The position numbers were made by a program, and so were the translations under genes. DNA of 64,000 bases from Hymenobacter rigui (GTDB lineage: Bacteria; Bacteroidota; Bacteroidia; Cytophagales; Hymenobacteraceae): NCBI RefSeq assembly GCF_003944715.1, contig NZ_RWIT01000007.1:124001-188000 (forward strand), given 5' to 3'. Shown piece after piece: positions 24,831 through 34,216 of the stretch. The stretch's first letter is position 1. Every line of letters starts with the position of its first letter. The notes under the pieces are model-generated. The model ran no database searches. It was not told the DNA's origin and saw only the letters and a program-made list of their open reading frames with translations.

Positions 24831-25697
24831 CTAGTACCGGTCGGCAGTGCCTTCCACGGTGCTGCCGGCCGCAAAAGCAGCCAGGTCACGGTTGAGGCGG
24901 TCCTTTTCGGTGATGAACAGGCCGTGCGGTGCGCCGGCGTACTCCACGTACTGAGCGTGGGGCACGTACTGCGTCATCCGCTCGCCGCTTACCTTGGCGG
25001 GTACTGTAGAATCGTCGCCGCCGTGGATTACCAGCGTGGGTACTTTGATGGTGGCCAGATCCTGGCGGAAGTCGGTAGCGGCAAAGGCGTACACGCATTG
25101 CTCCGTGGCGCGGGGCGAGGCCAGCTGGCAGATGCTCTGCATCCAATCCAGCGTGGGTTGGCTGACAGGGTGACTTACTACGCCCACACCAAAGAACTGC
25201 TTGCCGAAGGTGGCCAGGAAGTCGAAACGGTCTTTGTTGATGCCTTCCACCATTTTGTCGAAGTTCTCCTTCGGCGCGCCGTCGGGGTTATCGTCTGTTT
25301 TCAGCAGGAAGGGCGTTACGGCCGATACGAAGGCTACTTTGCTTACCCGGGCTCCGTTGTACTTGCTCATATAACGGGCCACTTCACCGCCACCCATGGA
25401 GAAGCCCACCAGCGTTACATTCTGCAGGTCAAGTTCCGTAAGTACGGCGTTGAGGTCATCGGCAAACGTGTCGTAATCGTTGCCGTCCCAGGTTTTGGTA
25501 GAGTTGCCGAAGCCCCGGCGGGTGTAGGCCACTACGCGGTTGCCGTGCTTGGGCAGCTCGGCCAGCTGGTACTCCCACATTTCATAAGTAGCGGGCCAGC
25601 CGTGAATCAGTACGATGGGGTTACCGCTGCCTTGGTCGGTGTAGTGCAGCTTTACGTCGGTGCCGTTGGTGTCCTGGCCGGCTTTAATGTAGCTCAT
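24831..25697 (-). CDS. Alpha/beta hydrolase, chloroperoxidase/esterase type
   Basis: A 288-residue alpha/beta-fold hydrolase. The nucleophile is Ser100 in GFSMGGG, the acid is the Asp in HGGDDSTVP near 227, and the base is the His in GAPHGLF near 260; HGWP at 32-35 forms the oxyanion region. This layout matches the cofactor-free haloperoxidase/arylesterase group. These enzymes hydrolyse esters and some show perhydrolase activity in vitro; the natural substrate is unknown. No signal peptide, so probably cytoplasmic. It is divergent from the lipoprotein gene at 25829. Confidence 0.92.
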   Translation of the reverse strand: MSYIKAGQDTNGTDVKLHYTDQGSGNPIVLIHGWPATYEMWEYQLAELPKHGNRVVAYTRRGFGNSTKTWDGNDYDTFADDLNAVLTELDLQNVTLVGFSMGGGEVARYMSKYNGARVSKVAFVSAVTPFLLKTDDNPDGAPKENFDKMVEGINKDRFDFLATFGKQFFGVGVVSHPVSQPTLDWMQSICQLASPRATEQCVYAFAATDFRQDLATIKVPTLVIHGGDDSTVPAKVSGERMTQYVPHAQYVEYAGAPHGLFITEKDRLNRDLAAFAAGSTVEGTADRY

Positions 25698-25828
25698 AAG
25701 AAAGAGGCTGAAGAAGTAGAGAGGAAGAAACTATGTGGCTACATACGCCCGCGCTTTGGCTGGGGTAAGAGAATGCCAATATGTTGCACGCGTTTGAACG
25801 CCTAGCCAAATTCTGCGTTCTTTGGTCA

Positions 25829-27094
25829 ATGAGCTTCCTTTCCACTGTTCCCGCTGGCCGCCTGCTCCGTGCATGGTCGGCTCCCGTGGCGGCCGGTATG
25901 CTGCTGGCTGCCTGTAACTCCGGTACCGATTCCTCGGCCGGTAAAACCACCGCCCCCGACGCTGCCGCTACTTCTGCCGCCGCCGCTCCTGTAGTGGCTG
26001 ATACGCCGCCCTGGTACCACCAGTACCGTGGGGTGCTACCCGGTTCCTCCGACAGCATCACCGTTCATCTACAGCACCTGGGCGAAACTCCCGGTGAGAC
26101 TACCCTGGGCCGTCTGGCCGGGTTCTACACGGCCGCCGATGGGCATCCGTACCAGCTGGCCGGCGACCAACCCACCGGCACCGACAGCCTGAACCTGCGC
26201 GACATCAGCCGGGAGCAGGCAACCGGTACCTCCGACGGAACGGAGTGGCTGCTGAAAAAGAAGGGTACCTCATTAGTGGGCACACTCAACGGCAAACCCC
26301 TGCAGCTGCGGCTGGTGCGCAACCCTACCGGCGTGCAGTTCTCGGCCCGCAGTTTTTCCGAAGACGTACTTCCCCGCCCAGATCATCCCGAAGACAGCAT
26401 AGCCGCCCACCTTTCCATGTATGCCCTGGTGCCCACTGCCGGCCCCAGCCAAGAAAAGCTGGCCGCCAACATCGTGCGCGGCCTGCGTGGTGACACGCTC
26501 GAAACCAAACCGGCTCCGTCTTTGGATGCGCTGTGGAAGGAGCAGTTGGCTTATTTCACCAAGGAATACCGCAAGGAAGTAGCCCCGCTGATGGCTGATA
26601 TGGCCAAGGATACTTCCGACTACCGTCCCCGTGCTTCGCTGGCTTACGAGCAGGAAGCCAACAGCTATGTGCTCTGGAATGACGGCAACCTGCTCAGCAT
26701 CGGCTACTTCGGCTACGATTACTCCGGTGGGGCCCACGGCCTCTACGGCACCTACGTGCGCAGCTACGATACCCGTACCGGCCGCGCCCTCCGCTTCGAC
26801 GACATATTCCGGGCCGGCACCAAGCCGCAGCTGGAAAGCATCCTCGGCCGCTACGCCCGTCCAGCCCTAGGCCTGAAGGATTCGGAGCCGCTGAAAAGCG
26901 CGCTGTTCCAGAATACGCTGCCCGCAACCCGCAACGTGTACCTGACCAGCGGCGGCGCGGTGTTCGTGTATTTGCCCTACGAGGTGGCTTCGTATGCCCA
27001 GGGCGAAATCAGCGTGTTTGTGCCGTATTCGGCGCTGCAACCCATATTGAAGCCCGGTTTGCCCATCAGTGGCGGTACTGTTGCCAGCCGCTAA
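25829..27094 (+). CDS. DUF3298-type lipoprotein
   Basis: A 421-residue lipoprotein: start 25829 gives a basic region and the lipobox MLLAAC near residue 27-32; an ATG 48 bases upstream is also possible. An Ala/Thr linker follows. The C-terminal half (about 215-415) has SYVLWNDGNLLSIGYFGYDY, with GGAHGLYGTYVRSYD and FVPYSALQP, matching the DUF4163/DUF3298 proteins related to sporulation RsiV-like extracellular domains. Function in Bacteroidota is unknown. Confidence 0.8.
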   Translation: MSFLSTVPAGRLLRAWSAPVAAGMLLAACNSGTDSSAGKTTAPDAAATSAAAAPVVADTPPWYHQYRGVLPGSSDSITVHLQHLGETPGETTLGRLAGFYTAADGHPYQLAGDQPTGTDSLNLRDISREQATGTSDGTEWLLKKKGTSLVGTLNGKPLQLRLVRNPTGVQFSARSFSEDVLPRPDHPEDSIAAHLSMYALVPTAGPSQEKLAANIVRGLRGDTLETKPAPSLDALWKEQLAYFTKEYRKEVAPLMADMAKDTSDYRPRASLAYEQEANSYVLWNDGNLLSIGYFGYDYSGGAHGLYGTYVRSYDTRTGRALRFDDIFRAGTKPQLESILGRYARPALGLKDSEPLKSALFQNTLPATRNVYLTSGGAVFVYLPYEVASYAQGEISVFVPYSALQPILKPGLPISGGTVASR

Positions 27095-27111
27095 GACGGT
27101 ACTCATTTCCA

Positions 27112-27157
27112 GTAAAGCCCTCTTTCCGTGAACTAGTCGGCGGGAAGGGGGCTTTAC
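27112..27157 (+). terminator. Terminator after the DUF3298 gene
   Basis: GTAAAGCCC pairs with GGGCTTTAC, extended inward by TTTCC/GGAAG-type pairs, 18 bases past the stop. Confidence 0.75.
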
Positions 27158-27263
27158 CATATAGAGTCGGCGGCTGGTACAAAATCCGGCCATTTCGGTT
27201 ACGTTGCCCGGCTTGCTGTTGGGAAGCGGTATCTTTAAGCAGTTTTTCCAAGCACCACCCCGC

Positions 27264-28328
27264 ATGCACGCACCCAAATTCGCGGCTTCCCGCTCCTTTC
27301 ATCAGGAGCTGAAGCGCCGCACCAACGCCTATTTTCAGGAAGCCGGCAAATCCACTACGGGCGGCAAAACCTTGTTTTTTAAAGCTGTACTGCTTACGGC
27401 GGCCTTCGTAGCCGTGTACCTGCACCTCGTGTTCTGGACGCCCGGCGTTTGGGTGGGTATTGCCGAATGCGCATTGCTGGGCCTCATCGGGGCCGCCATT
27501 GGCTTCAACGTGATGCACGACGGTGCCCACGGCTCCTTCAGCAAGAAGAAGTGGATGAACCAGTTTGCGGCCTTCACCCTCAACGTGATGGGCGGCAACT
27601 CCTACATGTGGAACGCCAAGCACAACCTCATTCACCACATGTACACCAACGTGGAAGGCGTGGACGACGACCTCGATGCCCAGCCCTGGTTGCGCCTGAG
27701 CCCCGAACAGCCCCGTCGCAAGCTCCACCGCTTCCAGCACCTGTACTTCTGGTTTTTCTACGCCCTGCTGTTCATCGCCTGGATTTTCTTCATGGATTAC
27801 CAGAAGTATTTCAAAGGCAAAATCGGCGAAATGCCCATCAAGAAGATGACCGCCTCCGACCAGGGCGTATTCTGGGGCTTCAAGGCCCTGCACCTGGGCC
27901 TGTTCGTGGCCCTGCCCATCTACACCGTGGGCTTCCTGGGCTGGCTGGTGGGCTTTCTGGCGTTTGCCGCCGTGGCCGGTTTCACTCTGAGCATCGTGTT
28001 CCAGCTGGCGCATACCGTGGAGCACACCAGCTTCGTGGTGCCCCACGAAACCACCCGCAAGATTGAGGACGAGTGGGCCATCCACCAGATCAAAACCACC
28101 GCCAACTTCGCCACCGATAATAAAATCATCAGCTGGCTGGTGGGCGGCCTCAACTTCCAGGTCGAGCACCACCTGTTCCCCAACATCTCCCACGTCCATT
28201 ATCCGGCCCTGAATAAAATTATCCGCCAGATGTGCGAGGAGTTTAACATTGAGTATAACGAGTATCCCAAGATGCGCTACGCCGTAGCCTCCCACGTAGC
28301 GCACCTGCGCGAGTTGGGCCGGGCGTAG
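27264..28328 (+). CDS. Membrane fatty acid desaturase
   Basis: A 354-residue di-iron desaturase that introduces a double bond in acyl chains and so tunes membrane fluidity. The three histidine boxes are HDGAH (85-89), HNLIHH (120-125) and QVEHH (299-303); the QxxHH third box is the form seen in front-end (delta-5/6-like) desaturases. Paired membrane helices lie at about 38-75 and 165-245. Start 27264 is taken from the family-like N-terminus. No electron-donor gene is adjacent. Confidence 0.93.
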   Translation: MHAPKFAASRSFHQELKRRTNAYFQEAGKSTTGGKTLFFKAVLLTAAFVAVYLHLVFWTPGVWVGIAECALLGLIGAAIGFNVMHDGAHGSFSKKKWMNQFAAFTLNVMGGNSYMWNAKHNLIHHMYTNVEGVDDDLDAQPWLRLSPEQPRRKLHRFQHLYFWFFYALLFIAWIFFMDYQKYFKGKIGEMPIKKMTASDQGVFWGFKALHLGLFVALPIYTVGFLGWLVGFLAFAAVAGFTLSIVFQLAHTVEHTSFVVPHETTRKIEDEWAIHQIKTTANFATDNKIISWLVGGLNFQVEHHLFPNISHVHYPALNKIIRQMCEEFNIEYNEYPKMRYAVASHVAHLRELGRA

Positions 28329-28357
28329 ATCTTTTGCTTCTTGCAGGTAACCTTTTT

Positions 28358-28390
28358 AAAGAGAGTGAAGCTGGCTTCACTCTCTTTTTT
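28358..28390 (+). terminator. Terminator after the desaturase gene
   Basis: A perfect 13-bp stem AAAGAGAGTGAAG with its complement, CTGG loop, followed by a T-run. Confidence 0.9.
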
Positions 28391-28421
28391 ATATCTATTG
28401 GTCATTGCCTGAACTAACTAA

Positions 28422-29018
28422 ATGAATATCGCTCCATTCGTTATCCTCTTACTACTCACAGCTTCTTGTAAGTCAGATAACTCAATGCCTTCTGCTTCGA
28501 ATGGTTGTTTAGTGGTCAGCCCTACACTGCGGCAGCTGAATCTTCATGAGAACAGAATCAGGCTACAAATACCCGTTAGTTGGACCCATCAGCGCGAATT
28601 GAGGGTATGGGGGCCTGACTGTAAATCATGCTCGGGGGGCGAATACAGTTACTTAGTCAGCACCATTGACAGTAGTTCATTAGCTAGTATTAGTGTGACC
28701 ATCTATCCTGCGGGTAACAATCGATTTCGGAGTGTAGCAGAAGAACTAAAAATTATGGCTGTAAAAGACTCCCAAGCCATTGTAATCAAAACATTTGTGA
28801 GTGTAAGTCAACGAATTCGTATTATCTACTTGGAATCTTGGCGTGACCGAAAACCCGTCTTGTTTGCTATAAAGGATGTTACAAGTCCTTATCGGCAACT
28901 ATCTGTATATATACAGATGCCCAAAACGGCAGAGAACTTGGACTTGATTAAAAGGATGTTGGAAACAGTAGAAGTAGATAGAGCTTATATGGCAGAACCT
29001 TACAAGCAAAGCTATTAG
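28422..29018 (+). CDS. Hypothetical lipoprotein, AT-rich
   Basis: A 198-residue protein with a short signal peptide and lipobox LLTASC at about residue 16. I do not recognise the mature part. Its base composition is far more AT-rich than that of rpsA or the desaturase on either side, and its codons end more often in A or T, which suggests recent arrival or relaxed selection. Two internal Cys (CKSC near 68-71) could form a disulfide. Confidence 0.7.
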   Translation: MNIAPFVILLLLTASCKSDNSMPSASNGCLVVSPTLRQLNLHENRIRLQIPVSWTHQRELRVWGPDCKSCSGGEYSYLVSTIDSSSLASISVTIYPAGNNRFRSVAEELKIMAVKDSQAIVIKTFVSVSQRIRIIYLESWRDRKPVLFAIKDVTSPYRQLSVYIQMPKTAENLDLIKRMLETVEVDRAYMAEPYKQSY

Positions 29019-29041
29019 CTAGTATCTCTCCCCAAACTCCG

Positions 29042-29049
29042 TATCTTTG
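29042..29049 (+). promoter_or_regulatory. -7 box for rpsA
   Basis: TATCTTTG, 111 bases upstream of the rpsA ATG. The leader of about 100 bases is long for this genome and GC-rich enough to fold, as expected for an autoregulated ribosomal gene. Confidence 0.7.
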
Positions 29050-29160
29050 CGGCCCCGCCAGGGTGGCGAGGCCGGCGTAACTGCGCTGTGTATCAAACAA
29101 AAACGCGTTCCGGAGGCGGGCCCTGCGCCGGACGTGTACACGAGGGCCATTGCTAATATC

Positions 29161-30975
29161 ATGGCAGAAGTAGTAGACAACTTCGACTGGGACAACGTTT
29201 CAGCCAACGCTTTCGGTGGTAACTACACCGCTGAGCAGCGCGCCGAAATGGAGCAGATGTACAGCAGCACGCTGACTACTGTTCAGGAGGAAGAAGTAAT
29301 TAAAGGCACCGTGGTTGGCATCACCGACCGTGACGTAATCCTGAACATCGGCTTCAAATCCGATGGTCTGGTGCCCCTCTCCGAATTCCGTGACCTGCCC
29401 GAGCTGAAAGTAGGCGACGAGGTAGAGGTATTCATCGAAGACCAGGAAGACCAGAACGGTCAGCTGATCCTGTCCCGTAAGAAGGCCAAGATCAAGCAGG
29501 CCTGGAAGTCGATTTACGACGCTCTGGAGAACGACACCGTTCTGGAAGGCGTAGTGAAGCGTCGCACCAAAGGCGGTCTGATCATGGACCTGGACGGCGT
29601 AGAAGCCTTCCTGCCCGGTTCGCAGATCGACGTGAAGCCCATCCGTGACTTCGACATCTACGTGGGTCGTCGCATGGAAGTGAAAGTGGTGAAAATCAAC
29701 GCCGCTTTCGACAACGTGGTAGTTTCGCACAAAGTGCTCATCGAGAAAGACCTCGAGAAGCAGCGCGAAGCCATCCTCAACAACTTGGAGAAAGGCCAGA
29801 TCCTGGAGGGCGTTATCAAGAACATGACCAACTTCGGTGTGTTCATCGACCTCGGTGGCGTAGACGGTCTGCTGCACATCACCGACATCTCGTGGGGCCG
29901 CATCGCTCACCCGAGCGAAGTACTGCAGCTCGACCAGAAGCTGAACATCGTAGTTCTGGACTTCGACGAAGCAAAGAAGCGTATCAGCCTCGGTCTGAAG
30001 CAGCTGACTCCCCACCCATGGGATTCGCTGCCCGCCGACATGGGCGTAGGCTCGAAAGTGAAAGGCCGTATCGTGAATGTTGCCGACTACGGTGCGTTCA
30101 TGGAAATCATCCCCGGCGTAGAAGGCCTGATCCACGTTTCAGAAATGAGCTGGAGCCAGCACCTGCGTAACCCGCAGGACTTCATCAAGCAGGGCGACGT
30201 AGTTGAGGCTCAGATCCTGACCCTCGACCGCGAAGACCGCAAGATGAGCCTGGGCATCAAGCAACTGACTGAAGATCCGTGGACCCGTGGTGACTTCGCT
30301 ACGAAGTACGCCGTTGGTACCAACCACAACGGTCTGGTGCGCAACCTGACCAACTTCGGCCTGTTCGTTGAGCTGGAAGAAGGTGTAGACGGCCTCGTGC
30401 ACGTTTCGGACCTGTCGTGGACCAAGAAGATCAAGCATCCTTCGGAAGTAGTGAAGGTAGGTGACCGTCTGGACGTGGTAGTTCTCGAACTGGACGTTGC
30501 CAACCGTCGTCTGGCCCTGGGCCACAAGCAGCTGGAAGAAAACCCCTGGGATACGTTCCAGACGGTATTCACCCCCGGCTCGGTGCACAAGGCTACCATC
30601 ACCGAGAAAACCGACCGTGGTGCGGTGCTCGAGCTGCCCTACGGCATCGAAGGCTTCGCGTATCCCAAGTCGCTGGGCAAAGAAGATGGTTCGCAGGCTG
30701 AAAACGGCGAAACCCTCGACTTCCGCGTGGTGGAGTTCTCGAAAGATGACCGTCGCGTAGTGCTGTCGCACTCTGCTGTGTACAACCAGCAGGCTGAAGA
30801 AGACAGCCGCGCTTCGAAATTCACCAAGAAGAAGCCGGCCGCTGGTGCTGCCGCTCCCCAAGGTGAAGGCAAAGTTGCCGATCTGAAGAAAGCTGAAAAG
30901 TCGACCCTCGGCGACCTGGACGCTCTGTCGGCTCTGCGCGACAAAATGCTGGGCAACGAGCAGGGCGCTGAGTAG
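29161..30975 (+). CDS. rpsA: 30S ribosomal protein S1
   Basis: A 604-residue protein with six S1 RNA-binding repeats between about 45 and 560 (for example VIKNMTNFGVFIDLGGVDGL, split near 220, and GLFVELEEGVDGLVHVSDLS near 400), plus a basic Ala/Lys tail. S1 helps the 30S subunit bind and unfold mRNAs, which matters in a phylum with few Shine-Dalgarno sites. ATG 29161 (MAEVVDNFDW) is the conserved start; the frame is open upstream through the leader. Codon use is strongly biased, as in highly expressed genes. Confidence 0.97.
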   Translation: MAEVVDNFDWDNVSANAFGGNYTAEQRAEMEQMYSSTLTTVQEEEVIKGTVVGITDRDVILNIGFKSDGLVPLSEFRDLPELKVGDEVEVFIEDQEDQNGQLILSRKKAKIKQAWKSIYDALENDTVLEGVVKRRTKGGLIMDLDGVEAFLPGSQIDVKPIRDFDIYVGRRMEVKVVKINAAFDNVVVSHKVLIEKDLEKQREAILNNLEKGQILEGVIKNMTNFGVFIDLGGVDGLLHITDISWGRIAHPSEVLQLDQKLNIVVLDFDEAKKRISLGLKQLTPHPWDSLPADMGVGSKVKGRIVNVADYGAFMEIIPGVEGLIHVSEMSWSQHLRNPQDFIKQGDVVEAQILTLDREDRKMSLGIKQLTEDPWTRGDFATKYAVGTNHNGLVRNLTNFGLFVELEEGVDGLVHVSDLSWTKKIKHPSEVVKVGDRLDVVVLELDVANRRLALGHKQLEENPWDTFQTVFTPGSVHKATITEKTDRGAVLELPYGIEGFAYPKSLGKEDGSQAENGETLDFRVVEFSKDDRRVVLSHSAVYNQQAEEDSRASKFTKKKPAAGAAAPQGEGKVADLKKAEKSTLGDLDALSALRDKMLGNEQGAE

Positions 30976-31001
30976 TCAGCCCCGGCTTTAGCCACTTGAA
31001 G

Positions 31002-31032
31002 AAGGCCCCGGAGCAATCCGGGGCCTTTTTTT
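31002..31032 (+). terminator. rpsA terminator
   Basis: An 11-bp stem AAGGCCCCGGA with its complement and a run of seven Ts. Confidence 0.93.
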
Positions 31033-31038
31033 ATAACA

Positions 31039-31057
31039 CGAAGCGGAACTGCGCGCT
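31039..31057. repeat. Solo arm of the CGAAGCGGAACTGCGCGCT repeat
   Basis: These 19 bases are identical to the core of the inverted repeat at 43909-44014, about 12.9 kb away. It directly follows the rpsA terminator. Confidence 0.75.
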
Positions 31058-31180
31058 GCAGGCAGCTGGAATGATTTTTTTTCACACACTCCCAGCGTCT
31101 TACCGTTGCAGGAGCACGAAAACTGCCTGTAGGCTTTGCGACAACGGGATTAAGCCGTATGTTTGCATCCTCAAAGCCCT

Positions 31181-31251
31181 GGTGACGTGACCGAGTGGCT
31201 AGGTAGAGGTCTGCAAAACCTCCTACAGCGGTTCGAATCCGCTCGTCACCT
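31181..31251 (+). tRNA. tRNA-Cys (anticodon GCA)
   Basis: A 71-base cloverleaf. The acceptor stem GGTGACG pairs with CGTCACC (31244-31250), discriminator T. The anticodon arm reads GAGGT-CTGCAAA-ACCTC, giving anticodon GCA. The T-arm is GCGG-TTCGAAT-CCGC. No CCA is encoded. It is followed by its own terminator. Confidence 0.97.
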
Positions 31252-31284
31252 CTTCTGACACTTCCTGTTTTCAGATGCCTAGTG

Positions 31285-31316
31285 CCCCGGTTGATTAGCC
31301 CCGACCGGGGTTTTTT
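31285..31316 (+). terminator. tRNA-Cys terminator
   Basis: The stem CCCCGGT with ACCGGGG is followed by six Ts, 34 bases past the tRNA. Confidence 0.88.
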
Positions 31317-31488
31317 GCGTTTAAGGCATTCTGTTGAAAAAAAACGATAGAGCTGGAGGGCTGAGAATGACGCTTCTAGGCAAAAAGTAGGCTGTGACCC
31401 GAATAAAAGGTTTCTTGCGGTGTAATCCCTACATTTCAATTCCGCGTAGAAGCGCGCACGCGACATACATTTCCACCCTTTCTCCCAT

Positions 31489-34122
31489 ATGAAAATCCTT
31501 GACCTCCGCACGATGCGCGGCCCCAGCTACTGGTCCGTGAAACATTACAAGCTGATTGTAATGAAAGTGGACCTGCAGGACCTGGCCGATGCGTGGTCGA
31601 ACAGTGCACCGGCGCTGGCGGAGCAGCTTCCCAGTCTGCTGCCCGAGCTGCTGGAGCCGCAGCCCCACCAAGAGGCTGGTAAACATGGCCCCAAAAACCC
31701 ACCCCTGACCGAGGAACAGCTGCAGGACGGAGAACCCCTGGGGCACGTCATTCAGCAGGTAGCTCTGGCTCTGCAACGTACGGCCGGTATGCCCGTGTAT
31801 TGGGGCAAATCGTACCCGGCTCACCAGGAGGGCGTAGAGTTTGTGGTGTTCAGCTACCAGGAGGAGCGGGCCGGACGCATGGCCGCCGAAGCTGCCGTGC
31901 AGCTGGTAGACGACCTTTGCCACGGCCGCGCCGTGAGCGTTAAGCCGATTATCGACGAGCTGCACGAAATCCGGGAGGAAGAGTTTTTCGGGCCCAGTAC
32001 CTACAGCATTGTGGCGGAGGCAGCTTCGCGCAATATTCCGTACATTCAGCTGAAGAACAGCAGCATTATTCAGCTGGGATACGGCGTCAACCAGAAGCGT
32101 ATTTGGGCTACTACTACCAGCTATACCTCGCACGCCGGTGTGGAGGTGGCCGGCAATAAAAACCGCACCAAGGCTATGCTGAAGGATGCTGGTGTGCCGG
32201 TGCCCAACGGCACCACCGTGTACTCGGAGGATGGCCTGCGCGACGCGGTAGAGGAGCTGGGCTTCCCCATCGTCACCAAACCTCTCGACGGCAACCACGG
32301 CAAGGGAGCCACCATTCGCATCACCAACTGGGAGGACGCCGTTGAAGGCCTGAAAGCTGCCCAGAAATACTCCCGGGCCGTTATTGTGGAGCAGTTTATT
32401 GAGGGCGACGACTACCGCATGCTGGTGGTGAACGGCAAGCTCATTGCCGCCGCCAAACGCACGCCGGCCGCTGTTACCGGCAACGGGCAGCACACCATTC
32501 AGCAGCTAATTGACGAAGTTAACAAAGACCCGCGTCGGGGCGTGGGCCACGAGAAGGTGCTCACCAGCATCAAAGCCGACCAACACACCATTGACCTGCT
32601 CAGCAAGCAGGACCTGACGCTGGACTCGGTGCTGCCCGCCGGCCAAGAGCTGTACCTGAAAAGCACGGCTAACATCAGCACTGGGGGCACTGCCACCGAC
32701 GTTACCGACCTGGTACACCCATACAACCTGCTGCTGGCGGAACGCGTGGCTGGCATCGTGGGCCTGGATATCTGCGGTATTGATTTGCTGACGTCCGACA
32801 TTGCCATTCCGCTGAACGAAACCCGCGGGGCCGTTATTGAGGTGAATGCCGCGCCGGGCTTCCGCATGCACATTTCGCCCACCGAGGGACTGCCGCGCAA
32901 CGTGGCCGCGCCGGTAGTGGATATGCTGTTCCCGCAGGGCGGCACCGCCCGGATTCCAATTTTCGCGGTAACCGGCACCAACGGTAAAACCACTACTTCT
33001 CAGCTGTTGGCGCACATTGTGGCCTCCAAGGGTTACAAAGTAGGCTTCACTACCACCAACGGTATCTACATCCAGGGCGTGCAGTTGCAGAGCGGCGACT
33101 GCACCGGCGGCCAGAGTGCCGAGTTTGTCCTGAAGGACCCAACCGTGAACTTTGCGGTGCTGGAAACGGCACGGGGTGGGATGCTCCGCTCGGGTCTGGG
33201 TTTCCACACCTGCGACGTGGCCATTGTGACCAACGTAGCAGCCGACCACCTGGGTATGCGCGACATTTACACGGTGGAGGAAATGGCCGCCGTGAAGGGC
33301 GTACTGCCCCGCACCGTGCGCAAGGACGGCTGGGCCGTACTCAATGCCGATGATGACCTAGTGTACGCCATGCGCGAAAAGCTGGAATGCCGGGTGGCTT
33401 TGTTCAGCATGAACGAGCACAGCCCCCGTATCCGGGAGCACGCCGAAAACGGCGGGCTGGCCGCCGTGTACGAGGAAGGCTACATCACCATCTATAAGAA
33501 CAGCTACAAGCTGCGCATCGACCGGGCCGCCGAATTCCCGATTACGTTTGGGGGCCGGGCCACCTTCAACATTGAAAACTCGCTGGCGGCGGCCCTGGCC
33601 TGCTACTGCTATGGCTTCGATAAGGACGACATCAAGCAGGCATTGCGCACTTTCGTGCCCTCGGCGGCCAAAACGCCGGGTCGTATGAACGTGTACAAAT
33701 TCCCGCAGTTTGAGGTGATTGTGGATTACGCCCACAATACCCACGGAATCGAGAAATTTGCCCAGTTCCTGAATGCCACCGAGGCTACGCACAAAGTAGG
33801 CGTGGTATCGGGCCTGGGCGACCGGCGCGACGAGGATACCCTGGGTTTCTCTCGTATTGCCGGCAGTATCTTCGACGAGGTAATTCTGCGCCAAGACCGG
33901 GACCTGCGGGGTAAAACGGCCGAGCAGCTCAAGGAAATCATGGAGCGCGGCCTGCGCCTGGATAAGCCCGAACTGCCCATCACCTACATCGAAAATGAGA
34001 TGGACGCCATTGACCACGTACTGGCCACGGCCAAGCCCGGCTCGGTAGTGGTGATGTTCACGGAGAACATCAAAGCCACGCTGAAAAAGCTCGATGACTT
34101 TGAGGCCTCACTGGCGCAATAA
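31489..34122 (+). CDS. cphA: Cyanophycin synthetase
   Basis: An 877-residue enzyme that builds cyanophycin (multi-L-arginyl-poly-L-aspartate), a nitrogen and carbon store, from Asp, Arg and ATP. Domains in order: N-terminal domain (1-160), ATP-grasp domain (about 215-480; PIVTKPLDGNHGKGATIRI region) and a Mur ligase-like domain with P-loop VTGTNGKTTT at 494-503 and DYAHNTHGIEKF near 750. Length matches known CphA1 enzymes. No cyanophycinase or isoaspartyl dipeptidase gene lies in the window, so degradation must be encoded elsewhere or the product differs. It follows tRNA-Cys but is separated from it by a terminator. Confidence 0.95.
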   Translation: MKILDLRTMRGPSYWSVKHYKLIVMKVDLQDLADAWSNSAPALAEQLPSLLPELLEPQPHQEAGKHGPKNPPLTEEQLQDGEPLGHVIQQVALALQRTAGMPVYWGKSYPAHQEGVEFVVFSYQEERAGRMAAEAAVQLVDDLCHGRAVSVKPIIDELHEIREEEFFGPSTYSIVAEAASRNIPYIQLKNSSIIQLGYGVNQKRIWATTTSYTSHAGVEVAGNKNRTKAMLKDAGVPVPNGTTVYSEDGLRDAVEELGFPIVTKPLDGNHGKGATIRITNWEDAVEGLKAAQKYSRAVIVEQFIEGDDYRMLVVNGKLIAAAKRTPAAVTGNGQHTIQQLIDEVNKDPRRGVGHEKVLTSIKADQHTIDLLSKQDLTLDSVLPAGQELYLKSTANISTGGTATDVTDLVHPYNLLLAERVAGIVGLDICGIDLLTSDIAIPLNETRGAVIEVNAAPGFRMHISPTEGLPRNVAAPVVDMLFPQGGTARIPIFAVTGTNGKTTTSQLLAHIVASKGYKVGFTTTNGIYIQGVQLQSGDCTGGQSAEFVLKDPTVNFAVLETARGGMLRSGLGFHTCDVAIVTNVAADHLGMRDIYTVEEMAAVKGVLPRTVRKDGWAVLNADDDLVYAMREKLECRVALFSMNEHSPRIREHAENGGLAAVYEEGYITIYKNSYKLRIDRAAEFPITFGGRATFNIENSLAAALACYCYGFDKDDIKQALRTFVPSAAKTPGRMNVYKFPQFEVIVDYAHNTHGIEKFAQFLNATEATHKVGVVSGLGDRRDEDTLGFSRIAGSIFDEVILRQDRDLRGKTAEQLKEIMERGLRLDKPELPITYIENEMDAIDHVLATAKPGSVVVMFTENIKATLKKLDDFEASLAQ

Positions 34123-34216
34123 CTTCCGCTGCTCATTCTGTTTCAGTATAAAAAAGGAGTAGAGCCAGAGAAACCTGGTAGCCAGGCACGCGCGCCGTAC
34201 GCTGGCGAAGCGGTTG

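Noticed and set aside
27066..28304. Long minus-strand frame opposite the desaturase
   Set aside because: Shadow of a gene with three intact histidine boxes.
29050..29160. Upstream reading frame fused to rpsA
   Set aside because: The frame is open for 38 codons before the conserved S1 start, but lies just past the -7 box in the leader and is not S1-like.
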